A stretch of DNA of 21,152 bases from Desulfuromonadaceae bacterium UBA2294 (GCA_002345625.1 DDWE01000101.1:5159-26310), one strand, 5' to 3'; counted from the first letter of the stretch, positions 8,848 through 16,696 are shown. Notes: generated from the letters alone by a model not told the origin. A program made the numbers and translations.

Positions 8848-10014
8848 TCAAGCCGCCGATAAATAGTTTCTGATCGCCTGCTCCTGACGTTCCCACTCAA
8901 CAGCAAGGCGCTGCTTTAAAAAAGTCGACAGCAGACTGTTAAACAGCTGCAATCCCTCTTCAAGCAAAAACATCCGCTCATAAAAGACCGCCTCGCGCTC
9001 CAGAGCCGGATCAGTGGTTGCATCCTTCTCCAGCGTCACCGACGGCGCCTTGAACGATGCGAAATAGAAGGTGTCGCCCTTTAAGGTCAGCTTCCACTGT
9101 TTCTCCTGCTTCTCCAGATAGAGGACCGACTCGCAGATCGCTTTGCCACCTTGCAGCGCTGTACGCACTTCGTTGAAGTTATCCTGCGGTCCGGTGACAG
9201 TCACCTTCTGCACACCATTTTCATTGCTGGCCATCAGCAGCACACGGTCATTGAGATAGGCAACGAACCCTTCACCGGCTCCAGCTGGTCCGGGCTGGTT
9301 GACCGTGTACTCGGACGCCGCATTCATGGTCTCGTGCATCAGCCAGAGCAAAAAATCCTGACCGAGCCACTGATTGGCCTCGATTTGTTCCAGGATTGCA
9401 TCAGTGCTGCTGGTGTTGGCGGCGATCAGAGCCGAGCGCAGGCCTGCATCGACAACCTGACCGGCGCGGGCCATGGGATGGAACGGAACCAGTCGCAAAC
9501 CATCGAAGCTTTTTTTGAATTGCTCAATAAACTGTTCGATCGCCTTGCTGCCGAGGCTGGCAAAGGTGACCAGGTTACTGCGCGTATCCCAGACCGCATC
9601 GTAGATCGCCGGCACCGGCAAGGTTTTGGCCAGCAGACTGCCGCGCACCGCATCGCGCAGGTCATCGCGCTGTGCTTTTGGCACCCTTTTGAACTTGGGG
9701 TTGACCGCCAGCCAATCGTCCTCGGCTTTTTTCATATACGGTTTAAGCAGGGCAGTCGGCAACTTGCGCTGGTCGCGGCGCAGGGAGAAGCCGAAGTAGT
9801 GATCACGATGAAATGTCTGCGAACTGGCAAAATCGCTTGCCTGAAAATCATCGAGCTGCGCCCAGCCGCAGGCAAGCTCGTCGCTGCTGTGCTCGATGGA
9901 ACGAAACCCGTCGCGGGCAAGGCCTTCGCCGACCCAGGTGACGAGGTCGGCGGCAGGTGGCGTACCAACAACCTGGAACTGACAGATACTGACCGTGTTA
10001 TTGAGAAGACCCAT
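8848..10014 (-). CDS. rdgC: RdgC-family recombination-associated protein
   Basis: 388 residues. The frame opens further upstream, but ATG at 10014 (MGLLNNTVSICQFQVVG) follows AGGAG with 7-nt spacing and is the likely start. The middle matches the RdgC pattern: PTALLKPYMKKAEDDW, then KAQRDDLRDAVRGSLLAKTLP, a strand pair around DTRSNLVTFASLGSKAIEQFI, and LRLVPFHP. Family knowledge: RdgC is a ring-shaped dimer that binds duplex DNA without sequence specificity and restrains RecA. At 388 residues it is about 80 longer than the roughly 300-residue enterobacterial proteins, mainly in the C-terminal half (around GPAGAGEGFVAYLNDRVLLMAS). It is a single-gene unit, convergent with the ABC operon and divergent from the thioesterase. 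Confidence 0.82.
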   Translation of the reverse strand: MGLLNNTVSICQFQVVGTPPAADLVTWVGEGLARDGFRSIEHSSDELACGWAQLDDFQASDFASSQTFHRDHYFGFSLRRDQRKLPTALLKPYMKKAEDDWLAVNPKFKRVPKAQRDDLRDAVRGSLLAKTLPVPAIYDAVWDTRSNLVTFASLGSKAIEQFIEQFKKSFDGLRLVPFHPMARAGQVVDAGLRSALIAANTSSTDAILEQIEANQWLGQDFLLWLMHETMNAASEYTVNQPGPAGAGEGFVAYLNDRVLLMASNENGVQKVTVTGPQDNFNEVRTALQGGKAICESVLYLEKQEKQWKLTLKGDTFYFASFKAPSVTLEKDATTDPALEREAVFYERMFLLEEGLQLFNSLLSTFLKQRLAVEWERQEQAIRNYLSAA

Positions 10015-10034
10015 TCTTTGCTCCTGTTCGCTAA

Positions 10035-10100
10035 AGTTGCAGGGGCCTAAGGTGTTACACTTTTGCTGCGTACAGGGCAAGAAGAATCTCCCCTGCAACT
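10035..10100. promoter_or_regulatory. Spaced 11-bp inverted repeat in the rdgC/thioesterase divergent promoter region
   Basis: AGTTGCAGGGG at 10035-10045 is exactly repeated in reverse complement at 10090-10100, with 44 bp between. The pair occupies the centre of the 146-bp gap between the divergent starts at 10014 and 10161. It could be two half-sites for one regulator with looping, or a long RNA stem in either leader. On the - strand, TTGCCC with a 17-bp spacer to TAACAC lies within the loop and may be a weak rdgC promoter. Confidence 0.5.
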
Positions 10101-10160
10101 GCACAGATGACGAATCGGCGTTATCGGGTAAAGTTTAGAGAAACAGGTAAAGGAGCGAAC

Positions 10161-10577
10161 ATGAAACCGACACTGCACGCCGGACTGGAATGGACCCATC
10201 ACTACACTGTCCCGGAAGATAAAACCGTCCCCTTCGTCTACCGTGAATCCGATCTGTTTCAACAGATGCCATCGGTATTCGCCACCGCATTTATGGTCGG
10301 GCTGATGGAGTGGGCCTGCATGGAAGCGCTACGCCCGCACATGGATGAGGGTGAAATCAGCCTCGGCACACAGATCTGCGTCAGCCATTCGACAGCGACG
10401 CCGCCGGGGATGACCGTGACCGTGCAGGTCAGCTGTCTGGAGGTGAACGGGTCACGGACCAAATGGTCGATCGTTGCTCGCGATGAAAAGGACCAGATCG
10501 GGGCCGGAACCCACGAGCGCTTTACCATCAACCGGACGAAATTTGAGCAGATTGTTGCTAAAAAGCAGGGGGGGTAA
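10161..10577 (+). CDS. Hotdog-fold thioesterase, fluoroacetyl-CoA thioesterase (FlK)-like
   Basis: 138 residues from ATG 10161, preceded by AAAGGAG (10147-10153); an in-frame ATG at 10107 lacks a ribosome site. Compared from memory with Streptomyces cattleya FlK, the two run colinearly with almost no gaps: FATAFMVGLMEWACM, LGTQICVSH, TATPPGMTVTV and GAGTHERF. The FlK catalytic residues Thr42, Glu50, His76 and the oxyanion Gly69 all fall at the same numbers here. FlK's lid residue Phe36 is Met here, so specificity for fluoroacetyl-CoA is doubtful; a housekeeping acyl-CoA substrate is more likely. The protein is cytoplasmic and is convergent with the cytochrome gene 15 bp downstream. Confidence 0.88.
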   Translation: MKPTLHAGLEWTHHYTVPEDKTVPFVYRESDLFQQMPSVFATAFMVGLMEWACMEALRPHMDEGEISLGTQICVSHSTATPPGMTVTVQVSCLEVNGSRTKWSIVARDEKDQIGAGTHERFTINRTKFEQIVAKKQGG

Positions 10578-10592
10578 GTCCAGACGAATCGA

Positions 10593-11021
10593 TCAGAGCG
10601 GGTTGCCACCGTGCTCGGCCCGCTGTTTGAGCAGGGCGACCAGTTGCCAGATCTGCTGTTCGCTGAAATGCTGGCCCCAGGCCGGCATCACCGAACCTTG
10701 CGATTGGTAAGGTTCAACACTCTTGCCGGTCTCGATGCGCCAGTAGAGGTAGGCGGGATCGCTATGACGGTAACGGGCTTCGGTGAAATCAGGGGCAGGG
10801 GGGTAGTAGCCATCGGCTCGCGGCGAGCGCCCTTCATCGACCTTGCCATGGCAGGAGGCGCAGTTGCGCTGAAAGATTTTTTCAGCCGCGGCCAGCGTAG
10901 CGGGATCGTGTTCAATTCCTGCCGGCATAATCCGGGCCGGGTAATTGCCATGGCCATCGTGACAGGCTGTTGCCAGCAGGGTCAGCAAAAGAATCAATAG
11001 AGCCCGACGCAGGAATCTCAC
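10593..11021 (-). CDS. Monoheme c-type cytochrome lipoprotein
   Basis: 142 residues from GTG at 11021, with GGAG 7 nt upstream. A basic, hydrophobic signal ends in a lipobox (LLATAC, Cys20), so it should be lipid-anchored on the periplasmic side. The heme site is NCASCH, and MPAW near the C-terminus provides the likely axial Met; the short helical fold around these is a class I cytochrome c. It is the last gene on the - strand after the hydrogenase protease, 84 bp downstream of it, with a possible attenuating hairpin between. It may take electrons from the hydrogenase or from another periplasmic donor; that link rests on position only. Confidence 0.88.
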   Translation of the reverse strand: MRFLRRALLILLLTLLATACHDGHGNYPARIMPAGIEHDPATLAAAEKIFQRNCASCHGKVDEGRSPRADGYYPPAPDFTEARYRHSDPAYLYWRIETGKSVEPYQSQGSVMPAWGQHFSEQQIWQLVALLKQRAEHGGNPL

Positions 11022-11047
11022 GAATTACTCCAGAGAAAAACATCTCC

Positions 11048-11084
11048 ATCAGTCGCACGATGTTCTTGCAACCGTGCGGCTGAT
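11048..11084 (-). terminator. Candidate hairpin terminator/attenuator between hydrogenase protease and cytochrome c genes
   Basis: Arms 11048-11059 and 11073-11084 form a 12-bp stem with one G/T mismatch and a 13-nt loop. Read on the - strand it is followed after a few bases by TTTTT (about 11036-11040). It could end most hydrogenase transcripts, leaving partial read-through into the cytochrome gene. The T-run lies about 8 nt past the stem, which weakens the call. Confidence 0.5.
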
Positions 11085-11105
11085 CGTTCGTCAGCCACCA
11101 CGATC

Positions 11106-11582
11106 TTAAGCCGCAAGCGGCACCGCTCCCCATTGCTGCAACTGCTCCAGTACCGCGACAATCAGACCATCAAGCGCCGCCGCGACCGTCGGCGTCAATT
11201 CCAGCCCCATATCGACCGAGACCGCCTGCACGCCAAGGACGACAACTTCGGCCGGCAGCGTCCCCTGCAGTTCGGCCACAGCGAGCAGATCCTGCAGCCC
11301 CATCTGGTGAACGGAGAGCTTGCCGGCAAAAGCCCGCGGCACCTCTTCACCAACAAGCCGATGCACGCTCCCAGGTGTGCTGCGCATCTCCAGAGCATCG
11401 ATAATCAGCACGCGCTGCGCCTCTTCGAGATAGGGGAGCAGATCGAGACCAAGCGTACCGCCATCGAGAATCCGCACCTGCGACGACCAGTGAAACTCCC
11501 GCTGCAGACGCTGCACGGCGTGAACGCCGACAGCGTCATCCTGCATTAACAGATTGCCGAGACCAAGAACCAGGATTGACAT
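11106..11582 (-). CDS. hupD: [NiFe]-hydrogenase maturation protease, HupD/HyaD family
   Basis: 158 residues, the endopeptidase that trims the C-terminal tail of the hydrogenase large subunit after nickel insertion. Family hallmarks: ILVLGLGNLLMQDDAVGVH at the N-terminus, ILDGGTLGLDLLPYL, the acidic site in LIIDALEM and SVHQMGL. Aligned with HybD, the nickel-sensing residues are Asp at position 16 (Glu in HybD, Asp in many relatives), the Asp of IIDA and the His of SVHQ. Its start overlaps the stop of the cytochrome b gene by one base (TGATG), so the two are translationally coupled. The substrate is almost surely the large subunit encoded two genes upstream, which still carries its tail in the reading frame. 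Confidence 0.95.
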   Translation of the reverse strand: MSILVLGLGNLLMQDDAVGVHAVQRLQREFHWSSQVRILDGGTLGLDLLPYLEEAQRVLIIDALEMRSTPGSVHRLVGEEVPRAFAGKLSVHQMGLQDLLAVAELQGTLPAEVVVLGVQAVSVDMGLELTPTVAAALDGLIVAVLEQLQQWGAVPLAA

Positions 11583-12241
11583 CAGGTGTCGATATCCCGC
11601 GGCTCGATATACTTGTAACCACTGAAAATGCCGCTGATGGTACCGTTACGCTCCTTGATGTCCATCAACCAGGAGCTGTAGACATGATTGATGATAAAGC
11701 CGGCTAAAAGCCACATGACAACATGATGCACCAGGCGCAGTTCCTGATTGCCGACCAGCGGCAACAGCCAACCGACCGCGCTATCCCAAAGCCCACCCGG
11801 CGCATACTGGCCGTAGAGGGCGAAGCCCGACAGGATCTGGATCAGAAACAGTGCAAAGATACCGATATAGGCTGTTGCTGCCACCGGATTGTGGCCGACC
11901 TCATAGGTGATCTGCTTGCCGGTGAAGGTGTAGTAGCGCAACATCTTGATGAAGCCGCGGCGCCCGCCCGGCGTCAGCCAGGGGAGAAAAGCGCGCCAGG
12001 AGGCGTAGCTGTTGCCGATGAACATCCACAGAATACGCACCAGCAGAGAAATCAGCAGCACATAACCAAACAAAAAGTGGACAAAACGCACCGTCCCCAT
12101 AACATAGGGGGTCGGAGTCGTCACGATGGCAAAGGGATCACCAATGTAATAGCCGGTGACCGACAGCACCACCACACACAGGGCGTTGACCCAGTGGCAG
12201 ATGCGTAGTGGCCATTGCCAGACATAATGAATTTCCAGCAT
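11582..12241 (-). CDS. hupC: Ni/Fe-hydrogenase b-type cytochrome subunit
   Basis: 219 residues, multi-spanning integral membrane diheme cytochrome b that carries electrons from the hydrogenase dimer to the quinone pool. ATG at 12241 has AAGGAGG just upstream. Likely heme His ligands lie in the helices around LRICHWVNALCVVVLSVTGYY, VRFVHFLFGYVLL and LRLVHHVVMWLLAGFIINHVY; the C-terminal WLMDIKERNGTISGIFSGYKY is typical of the family. It lies 15 bp after the large subunit and overlaps the protease gene. Its presence, with the anchored small subunit, marks this as a membrane-bound respiratory H2-uptake enzyme. Confidence 0.95.
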   Translation of the reverse strand: MLEIHYVWQWPLRICHWVNALCVVVLSVTGYYIGDPFAIVTTPTPYVMGTVRFVHFLFGYVLLISLLVRILWMFIGNSYASWRAFLPWLTPGGRRGFIKMLRYYTFTGKQITYEVGHNPVAATAYIGIFALFLIQILSGFALYGQYAPGGLWDSAVGWLLPLVGNQELRLVHHVVMWLLAGFIINHVYSSWLMDIKERNGTISGIFSGYKYIEPRDIDT

Positions 12242-12256
12242 AAGCGCCTCCTTCGA

Positions 12257-13960
12257 CTAAACGACCTTGACCCGAATAATCTCCGTCCCGTTGCCATCAA
12301 GCAGATGCACGGCACAGGCGAGACAGGGGTCGAAGGAGTGGATGGTGCGCAAAATTTCCAGCGGCTTCTGCGGATCGGCGATCGGCGTACCGATCAACGC
12401 CTCCTCGTAGGGACCCCGCTGTCCCATGGCATCGCGCGGACCGGCATTCCAGGTTGACGGGACCACGGCCTGGAAGTTGGCGATTTGGCCGTCCTTGATC
12501 CGGATCCAGTGCCCCAGAGCACCGCGCGGTGCTTCGTGCCAGCCGAAACCCATTACCTCTTCTTTCGGCCAGGTCGATGGATCCCACTTATCACCATTGT
12601 GCACCTCGAGAATACCGCGCCCCATGTTGGCAGCGAGTTCATTCAGCCATGACTCGTTCTTCTGTGCCAGAACCAGGCAGTCGATAGCCCGGGCGGCAGT
12701 GCGGCCGAGGGTGGAGAACAGAGCCGTTTTCGGCGCCCCAAGGGCATTCAGCACCAGATCGACCGCCGCCTGAACTTCCGGCACGCCGCCGACATAAGCG
12801 ACCAGAATGCGGGCCAGAGGCCCGACTTCCATCGGCTGATCCATGTAGCGTGGTGCCTTGACCCAGGAGTACTTGGCGTCGGTATCGAGAAATTCGTAGG
12901 GCGCTTTTGGCCCGGTGTAGTTGTCGGTAGTCTCGCCTTCGTAAGGGTGTAAGCCCTTGTCGTCCCCCTTGCTGTAGTTGTACCAGGAGTGGGTGACATA
13001 TTCGGCGATCTTCTTCTCATCCATCTCCAGCAGACGGGAAATATCCTTGCCCATGATGACGCCGCGCGGCATGAAGAACTTTCCGCTGGCGTCGGGAAAA
13101 TCACCATAGGAGAGATAGTTGCCGACCCCGCCGCCGATCGCCGCCCAGTCGAGATAGGAAGGAGCGACCGCCAGCACATCAGGGATGTAGACCTGCTCGA
13201 CGAATTGCCGTGCCTGCTTGAGAAGTTTGCCGATGTAGGCGATCTTGTCGGCGTTGATCGCATTCTGGCTGTTGGGGTCGACCGGGATCGACATGCCGCC
13301 AACCAGGAAGGTCTGCGGATGCGGATTCTTCGAGCCGAGGACAGCGTGGATCTTGATCACTTCCTTCTGCCACTCCAGCGCCTCAAGGTAGTGCGCCACC
13401 GCCATCAGGTTGGCCTCCGGCGGCAGCTTATAGGCACTGTGGCCCCAATAGGCGTTGGCAAAAGGGCCGAGACGACCGGTACCGACAAACGCCGCCACCC
13501 GGTCCTGAATCCCCTTGAAGTAGGTGGTGCTCGATTTCGGCCAGGGCGAGATCGACTGCGCCAGCTTGGCGGTCGCCGCCGGATCGGCCTTCAAGGCGCT
13601 GGTGATATCGACCCAGTCGAGGGCGTGCAGGTGGTAGAAATGGATGACGTGATCCTGCACATTCTGGATCCCCATGATCAGGTTGCGGATCAGGCGCGCA
13701 TTATCCGGGATCTCGATATTCAGGGCATCTTCCACCGCGCGGATACTGGCCATGGAATGGACCGTGGTGCAGACGCCGCAGAAGCGCTGGGTGAAGTGGT
13801 GGGCATCACGCGGGTCACGCCCTTTGAGAATGGTTTCGATGCCGCGAAAGGCGGTGGAGGAGCTCCAGGCATCGACGATTCTCCCCCCTTCGACCTGCGC
13901 CTCGATGCGCAGATGCCCTTCAATGCGGGTGATCGGGTCAACGACGATTTTCTTGGCCAT
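12257..13960 (-). CDS. hupL: [NiFe]-hydrogenase large (catalytic) subunit, group 1
   Basis: 567 residues, carrying the Ni-Fe(CN)2CO site that splits H2. ATG at 13960 follows GGGAGGA. The N-terminal signature is DPITRIEGHLRIE; the first Cys pair is RFCGVCTTVH (L1 motif) and the second is DPCLACAVH near the end. After that His the frame continues 15 residues (LLDGNGTEIIRVKVV), the tail removed by the maturation protease. The gene begins 3 bp after the small-subunit stop, with its ribosome site inside the end of that gene. The mature protein should cross the membrane folded, riding on the small subunit's Tat signal. The hyp genes for cofactor assembly are not in this window. Confidence 0.97.
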   Translation of the reverse strand: MAKKIVVDPITRIEGHLRIEAQVEGGRIVDAWSSSTAFRGIETILKGRDPRDAHHFTQRFCGVCTTVHSMASIRAVEDALNIEIPDNARLIRNLIMGIQNVQDHVIHFYHLHALDWVDITSALKADPAATAKLAQSISPWPKSSTTYFKGIQDRVAAFVGTGRLGPFANAYWGHSAYKLPPEANLMAVAHYLEALEWQKEVIKIHAVLGSKNPHPQTFLVGGMSIPVDPNSQNAINADKIAYIGKLLKQARQFVEQVYIPDVLAVAPSYLDWAAIGGGVGNYLSYGDFPDASGKFFMPRGVIMGKDISRLLEMDEKKIAEYVTHSWYNYSKGDDKGLHPYEGETTDNYTGPKAPYEFLDTDAKYSWVKAPRYMDQPMEVGPLARILVAYVGGVPEVQAAVDLVLNALGAPKTALFSTLGRTAARAIDCLVLAQKNESWLNELAANMGRGILEVHNGDKWDPSTWPKEEVMGFGWHEAPRGALGHWIRIKDGQIANFQAVVPSTWNAGPRDAMGQRGPYEEALIGTPIADPQKPLEILRTIHSFDPCLACAVHLLDGNGTEIIRVKVV

Positions 13961-13963
13961 TAT

Positions 13964-15076
13964 CTATTCCTCCCTTTTAACCTTGTCTTCTTCCATAGCA
14001 TCACCCTTGCGGAAGGCGCTCGCTACCGCGTGCACACCAAACGCCGCCGCCGTCGCCGCCGCCAGACCGAGACCGAGCTGGTCGACCGTGGTCTCGACGC
14101 CAAATCCTGGCACGTTGGGCAGGCGCCGGTAGAACGGGCTCTTGTTATCCCAGAACCCGGGCTCAGAGCAGCCGATGCAACCGTGTCCGGCCATAACCGG
14201 CCAGCTCACCCCTTCGTTGTAGCGCACTGTCGGGCAGTTGTGGAAGGTCTCAGGCCCCTTGCAACCAAGCTTGTACAGGCAGTAACCCTGGCGGTGACCC
14301 GCATCGCCGAAGCCTTCGGCATACTGGCCGGCGTCGAAATGGGCGCGACGCTCGCAGTTGTCGTGAATCCGCTTGCCGTAGGCAAACAGCGGTCGACCAA
14401 GGCGATCGGTGGCCGGCAGAGTGCCAAAAGTGAGAAAATGGACGACGGTAGCAGTCAGGTTGGTCGCATTAAGCGGGCAACCCGGAAGGTTGAGGACCGT
14501 GGCGCCGGGGACTGCCTCCTGCACCGACAGGGCACCGGTCGGGTTCGGCGCCGCTTTCGGCAAGCCGCCAAAGGCGGCACAGTTGCCGACAGCGATGGTC
14601 GCCGCCGCATTGCCACAAACTTCACGGGCAATATCAAGAGCACTGCGACCGCCAATGGAACAGTAGGCACCATCGGTCGGAATAGAGCCTTCGACAATGG
14701 CGATGTATTTGCCCTTGTAGTCTTTGATCGTCTTCGCTTTCGCCTCTTCGGCGAGATGACCGGCGGCGGCCATGATGGTCTCATGGTAATCGATGGACAG
14801 CACGTCGAGAATGATATCGGCGGCGGTCGGCTGATTGGAGCGCAAAAAGGCCTCGGAGTCCCCGGTACAGCCCTGGAACTCAAGCCAGATGACCGGTGGC
14901 CGGTTGTCCTCCAGCGCCTGAGCCACCCGTGGCATGAAGGTCATCGGCAGAGCGAGGGCGGCGGTGGTCGCCGTGCAGAACTTGATGAAGTCGCGCCGGC
15001 TGACGCCGCGGGCCTCCCATTTCTGCAGAATCTCTTCCGGAACAGACTGCGAGTCGGAGCGTGGATCCTCTTGCAT
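13964..15076 (-). CDS. hupS: [NiFe]-hydrogenase small (iron-sulfur) subunit, Tat-exported
   Basis: 370 residues from ATG at 15076 (MQEDPRSDS), chosen because AAAGGAG lies 8-9 nt upstream; an upstream ATG at 15094 overlaps that site. A Tat signal is clear (SRRDFIKFCTATTAALALP). Fe-S ligands: EFQGCTGDSE for the proximal cluster, VGNCAAFGG, LPGCPLNA, then DNCERR, GYCLYKLGCKG, HNCP and GHGCIGCSEPGFW for the medial and distal clusters. The proximal motif is the standard CTG form, not the six-Cys CTCC form of oxygen-tolerant enzymes, so an oxygen-sensitive hydrogenase is expected. A C-terminal hydrophobic helix (LGLGLAAATAAAFGVHAVA) anchors it to the membrane. It is the first gene of the operon. 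Confidence 0.96.
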   Translation of the reverse strand: MQEDPRSDSQSVPEEILQKWEARGVSRRDFIKFCTATTAALALPMTFMPRVAQALEDNRPPVIWLEFQGCTGDSEAFLRSNQPTAADIILDVLSIDYHETIMAAAGHLAEEAKAKTIKDYKGKYIAIVEGSIPTDGAYCSIGGRSALDIAREVCGNAAATIAVGNCAAFGGLPKAAPNPTGALSVQEAVPGATVLNLPGCPLNATNLTATVVHFLTFGTLPATDRLGRPLFAYGKRIHDNCERRAHFDAGQYAEGFGDAGHRQGYCLYKLGCKGPETFHNCPTVRYNEGVSWPVMAGHGCIGCSEPGFWDNKSPFYRRLPNVPGFGVETTVDQLGLGLAAATAAAFGVHAVASAFRKGDAMEEDKVKREE

Positions 15077-15506
15077 GGAATTCTCTCCTTTCATGCACGA
15101 CCGGCCAAAAACACCGTTTGTCAAACCATAGCAGCGGTCACAGTGAGCAGTCATCGGCGAAACTCACTTTGATAAACCTACTTATTTATTCAATAATTAC
15201 TATATCTTTCATCCCGGAAACAGCCGGAATTCGGATCCGTAAATAATTAAACAGCGTTTTAGACATTAAGGAATACCGCCGGTTGCTGTCAAGAACATTT
15301 TCTAATTTTTGTGCTTCTAAAACATGATTACTTTTTTCTCATGGATTTTAGCAGGCCTGATTCCATCCGCAAGGTCACCAAGGTGATATACTCGAAAACA
15401 ATCGGGGAATAGCACTTCAACTGCTCGCTGAGCGGGTCGCTCGGCGTGGTTACACTGTTCCTGGGCTTTCCCGGTGAATCTTTTCAGGAAAGGCGTCTAG
15501 GAAATC
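15077..15506. promoter_or_regulatory. 430-bp divergent intergenic region upstream of hydrogenase operon
   Basis: No gene is supported here; short open frames lack ribosome sites. The hydrogenase-proximal half (about 15165-15345) is markedly AT-rich against the GC-rich genes on both sides, as expected for promoter DNA. I searched for an obvious sigma-54 pair (GG-N10-GC) and an FNR-like palindrome and found none. On the - strand TTGACA occurs at 15119-15124 without a good -10. Near 15418-15442 a short GC-rich hairpin-like stretch (GCTGAGCG/CGCTCGGC, one mismatch) lies in the leader of the rightward gene. Confidence 0.6.
15384..15392 (+). promoter_or_regulatory. Candidate extended -10 promoter for the NDUFA9-like gene
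   Basis: TGATATACT matches the extended -10 form TGnTATAAT with one mismatch, about 115 bp ahead of the start at 15507. No convincing -35 is seen at the usual spacing. Weak, pattern-based call. Confidence 0.3.
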
Positions 15507-16409
15507 ATGGGAAAGACAGTATTTGTCACCGGTGCCACCGGTTTTGTCGGCCATGAAGTGGTTCGTCAGTTGACCGCAGCCGGCCACACCGCACGTTGCC
15601 TGATTCGTCCCGGCTCCGAACGAAAGCTGGAGACGCTACCGCGTATTGAAGTGGTCTATGGCGACGTGATCGACCCCGATAGCCTAAAGGGTCTTCTGGA
15701 GGGGTGTACTGCCGTGATCCATCTGGTCGGCATCATCCGCGAATTTCCGCGCCGAGCCATCACTTTCGAGCGCCTGCATGTCGACGCTACGGTCAACATG
15801 CTGACCGCAGCAACTGAACAAGGGGTGAAACGCTACCTGCACATGAGCGCCAACGGCGCCTGCACCACAGCCAGCGCCGGCTACCTTTCGACCAAGGGAC
15901 GCGCCGAAGAACAGGTCTGTGCATCCACCCTCGACTGGACCATCTTCCGGCCGTCACTGATCTTTGGCCCCGGCGGCGAATTCGTGCAACTGCTTTCCGA
16001 TCTGGTGCGCCGCCTGCCGATCGTGCCGGTCATCGGCAATGGACGCTACAGGATGCAGCCGGTGGCTGTGGAACAGGTGGCCGAAAGCTTTGTTGGCGCC
16101 CTGCAACGGCCGGAGACCTGCGGCCAGACCTACCACCTCGGCGGTGGCCAGAGTTACACCTATGACGAGCTGCTCGACCTGGTTGGCCAGGCCCTTGGCA
16201 AACGCCACGTTGCCAAGCTGCATCAGCCCCTGTTTATGATGCGCACGGCTACCGCACTGCTTGAATCGATTCCACTGTGGCCGGTCAGCAGTGACCAGAT
16301 CGATATGCTCCTTGCCGGCAACGTCTGCAACCCGGCCGACTGGGCCACCGCCTTCGACCTGACACCGATCACCTTCGCTCAGGGGATTGAACGCTGCATC
16401 AAATCTTAA
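15507..16409 (+). CDS. NAD(P)-binding extended-SDR protein, complex I NDUFA9-like
   Basis: 300 residues. The Rossmann nucleotide-binding loop is at the extreme N-terminus (VFVTGATGFVGHEV), followed by VVYGDVIDPDSL and VIHLVGIIREFP. An SDR-like YxxxK is present (YLSTKGRAEEQ) with an upstream Ser (HMSANGA), then WTIFRPSLIFGPGGEF and a substrate-side region ending in the helix GIERCIKS. This is the pattern of proteins annotated as the complex I NDUFA9 subunit family or NAD-dependent epimerase/dehydratase; the real substrate is generally unknown. AGGAAATC lies just before ATG. It is a single + strand unit, divergent from the hydrogenase operon. Codon use matches its neighbours. Confidence 0.9.
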   Translation: MGKTVFVTGATGFVGHEVVRQLTAAGHTARCLIRPGSERKLETLPRIEVVYGDVIDPDSLKGLLEGCTAVIHLVGIIREFPRRAITFERLHVDATVNMLTAATEQGVKRYLHMSANGACTTASAGYLSTKGRAEEQVCASTLDWTIFRPSLIFGPGGEFVQLLSDLVRRLPIVPVIGNGRYRMQPVAVEQVAESFVGALQRPETCGQTYHLGGGQSYTYDELLDLVGQALGKRHVAKLHQPLFMMRTATALLESIPLWPVSSDQIDMLLAGNVCNPADWATAFDLTPITFAQGIERCIKS

Positions 16410-16598
16410 CCGGACGTCCTGCGCCCGGAATGATCACACCTCAATGTAAAGGGATTAGCCAGGCAAAGTATCAGCGGTCACGCTGCAGCTGGCACCACGG
16501 CAACCTTATACCGGTCACCGCCTTGCTCCGCATCACAGATCCTGCGTCTGTCTGATCTCCCCAGCCTTCCCCCTCCATAAATCTCGGCTGTCCATTAA

Positions 16599-16607
16599 TG
16601 CTATAAC
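16599..16607 (+). promoter_or_regulatory. Candidate extended -10 promoter for the helicase fusion gene
   Basis: TGCTATAAC at 16599-16607 fits an extended -10 (TGnTATAAT) with one mismatch, in an AT-richer dip about 90 bp before the TTG start at 16697. A second possible -10, TATGAT at 16664-16669, lies nearer. Neither has a good -35. Confidence 0.3.
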
Positions 16608-16625
16608 ATCCGGGTTTTTCACGCC

Positions 16626-16639
16626 GCCTGCCGGCAGGC
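16626..16639. repeat. 14-bp perfect palindrome upstream of helicase fusion gene
   Basis: GCCTGCCGGCAGGC is fully self-complementary. Its right half also pairs with GCCTGCC at 16651-16657 across a T-rich 11-nt loop (GGCAGGC ... GCCTGCC), giving two competing hairpins in the presumed leader. It may be an operator or a weak terminator of the upstream gene. Confidence 0.4.
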
Positions 16640-16696
16640 ATTCCTTTTCTGCCTGCCTTGACGTATGATGTGCCGATTTGACCTGGAGATAAGCCT

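Noticed and set aside
9151..10050. 299-codon + strand frame opposite the RdgC-family gene
   Set aside because: Reverse-strand shadow with no ribosome site and no family pattern; the - strand gene has start, ribosome site and family motifs.
15101..15124. TTGGCCGGTCGTGCA-like sequence resembling a sigma-54 promoter ahead of the hydrogenase genes
   Set aside because: The GG-to-GC spacing is 8, not 10, and the site would sit almost on the ribosome site.
12989..15172. 727-codon open frame on the + strand across the hydrogenase subunits
   Set aside because: Antisense shadow: the opposite strand encodes complete, motif-perfect hydrogenase subunits, and this frame's product is a low-complexity Arg/Gly/Asp-rich sequence.
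15061..15246. 61-codon + strand frame across the hydrogenase promoter side
   Set aside because: Overlaps the small-subunit start region and has no ribosome site or plausible protein pattern.
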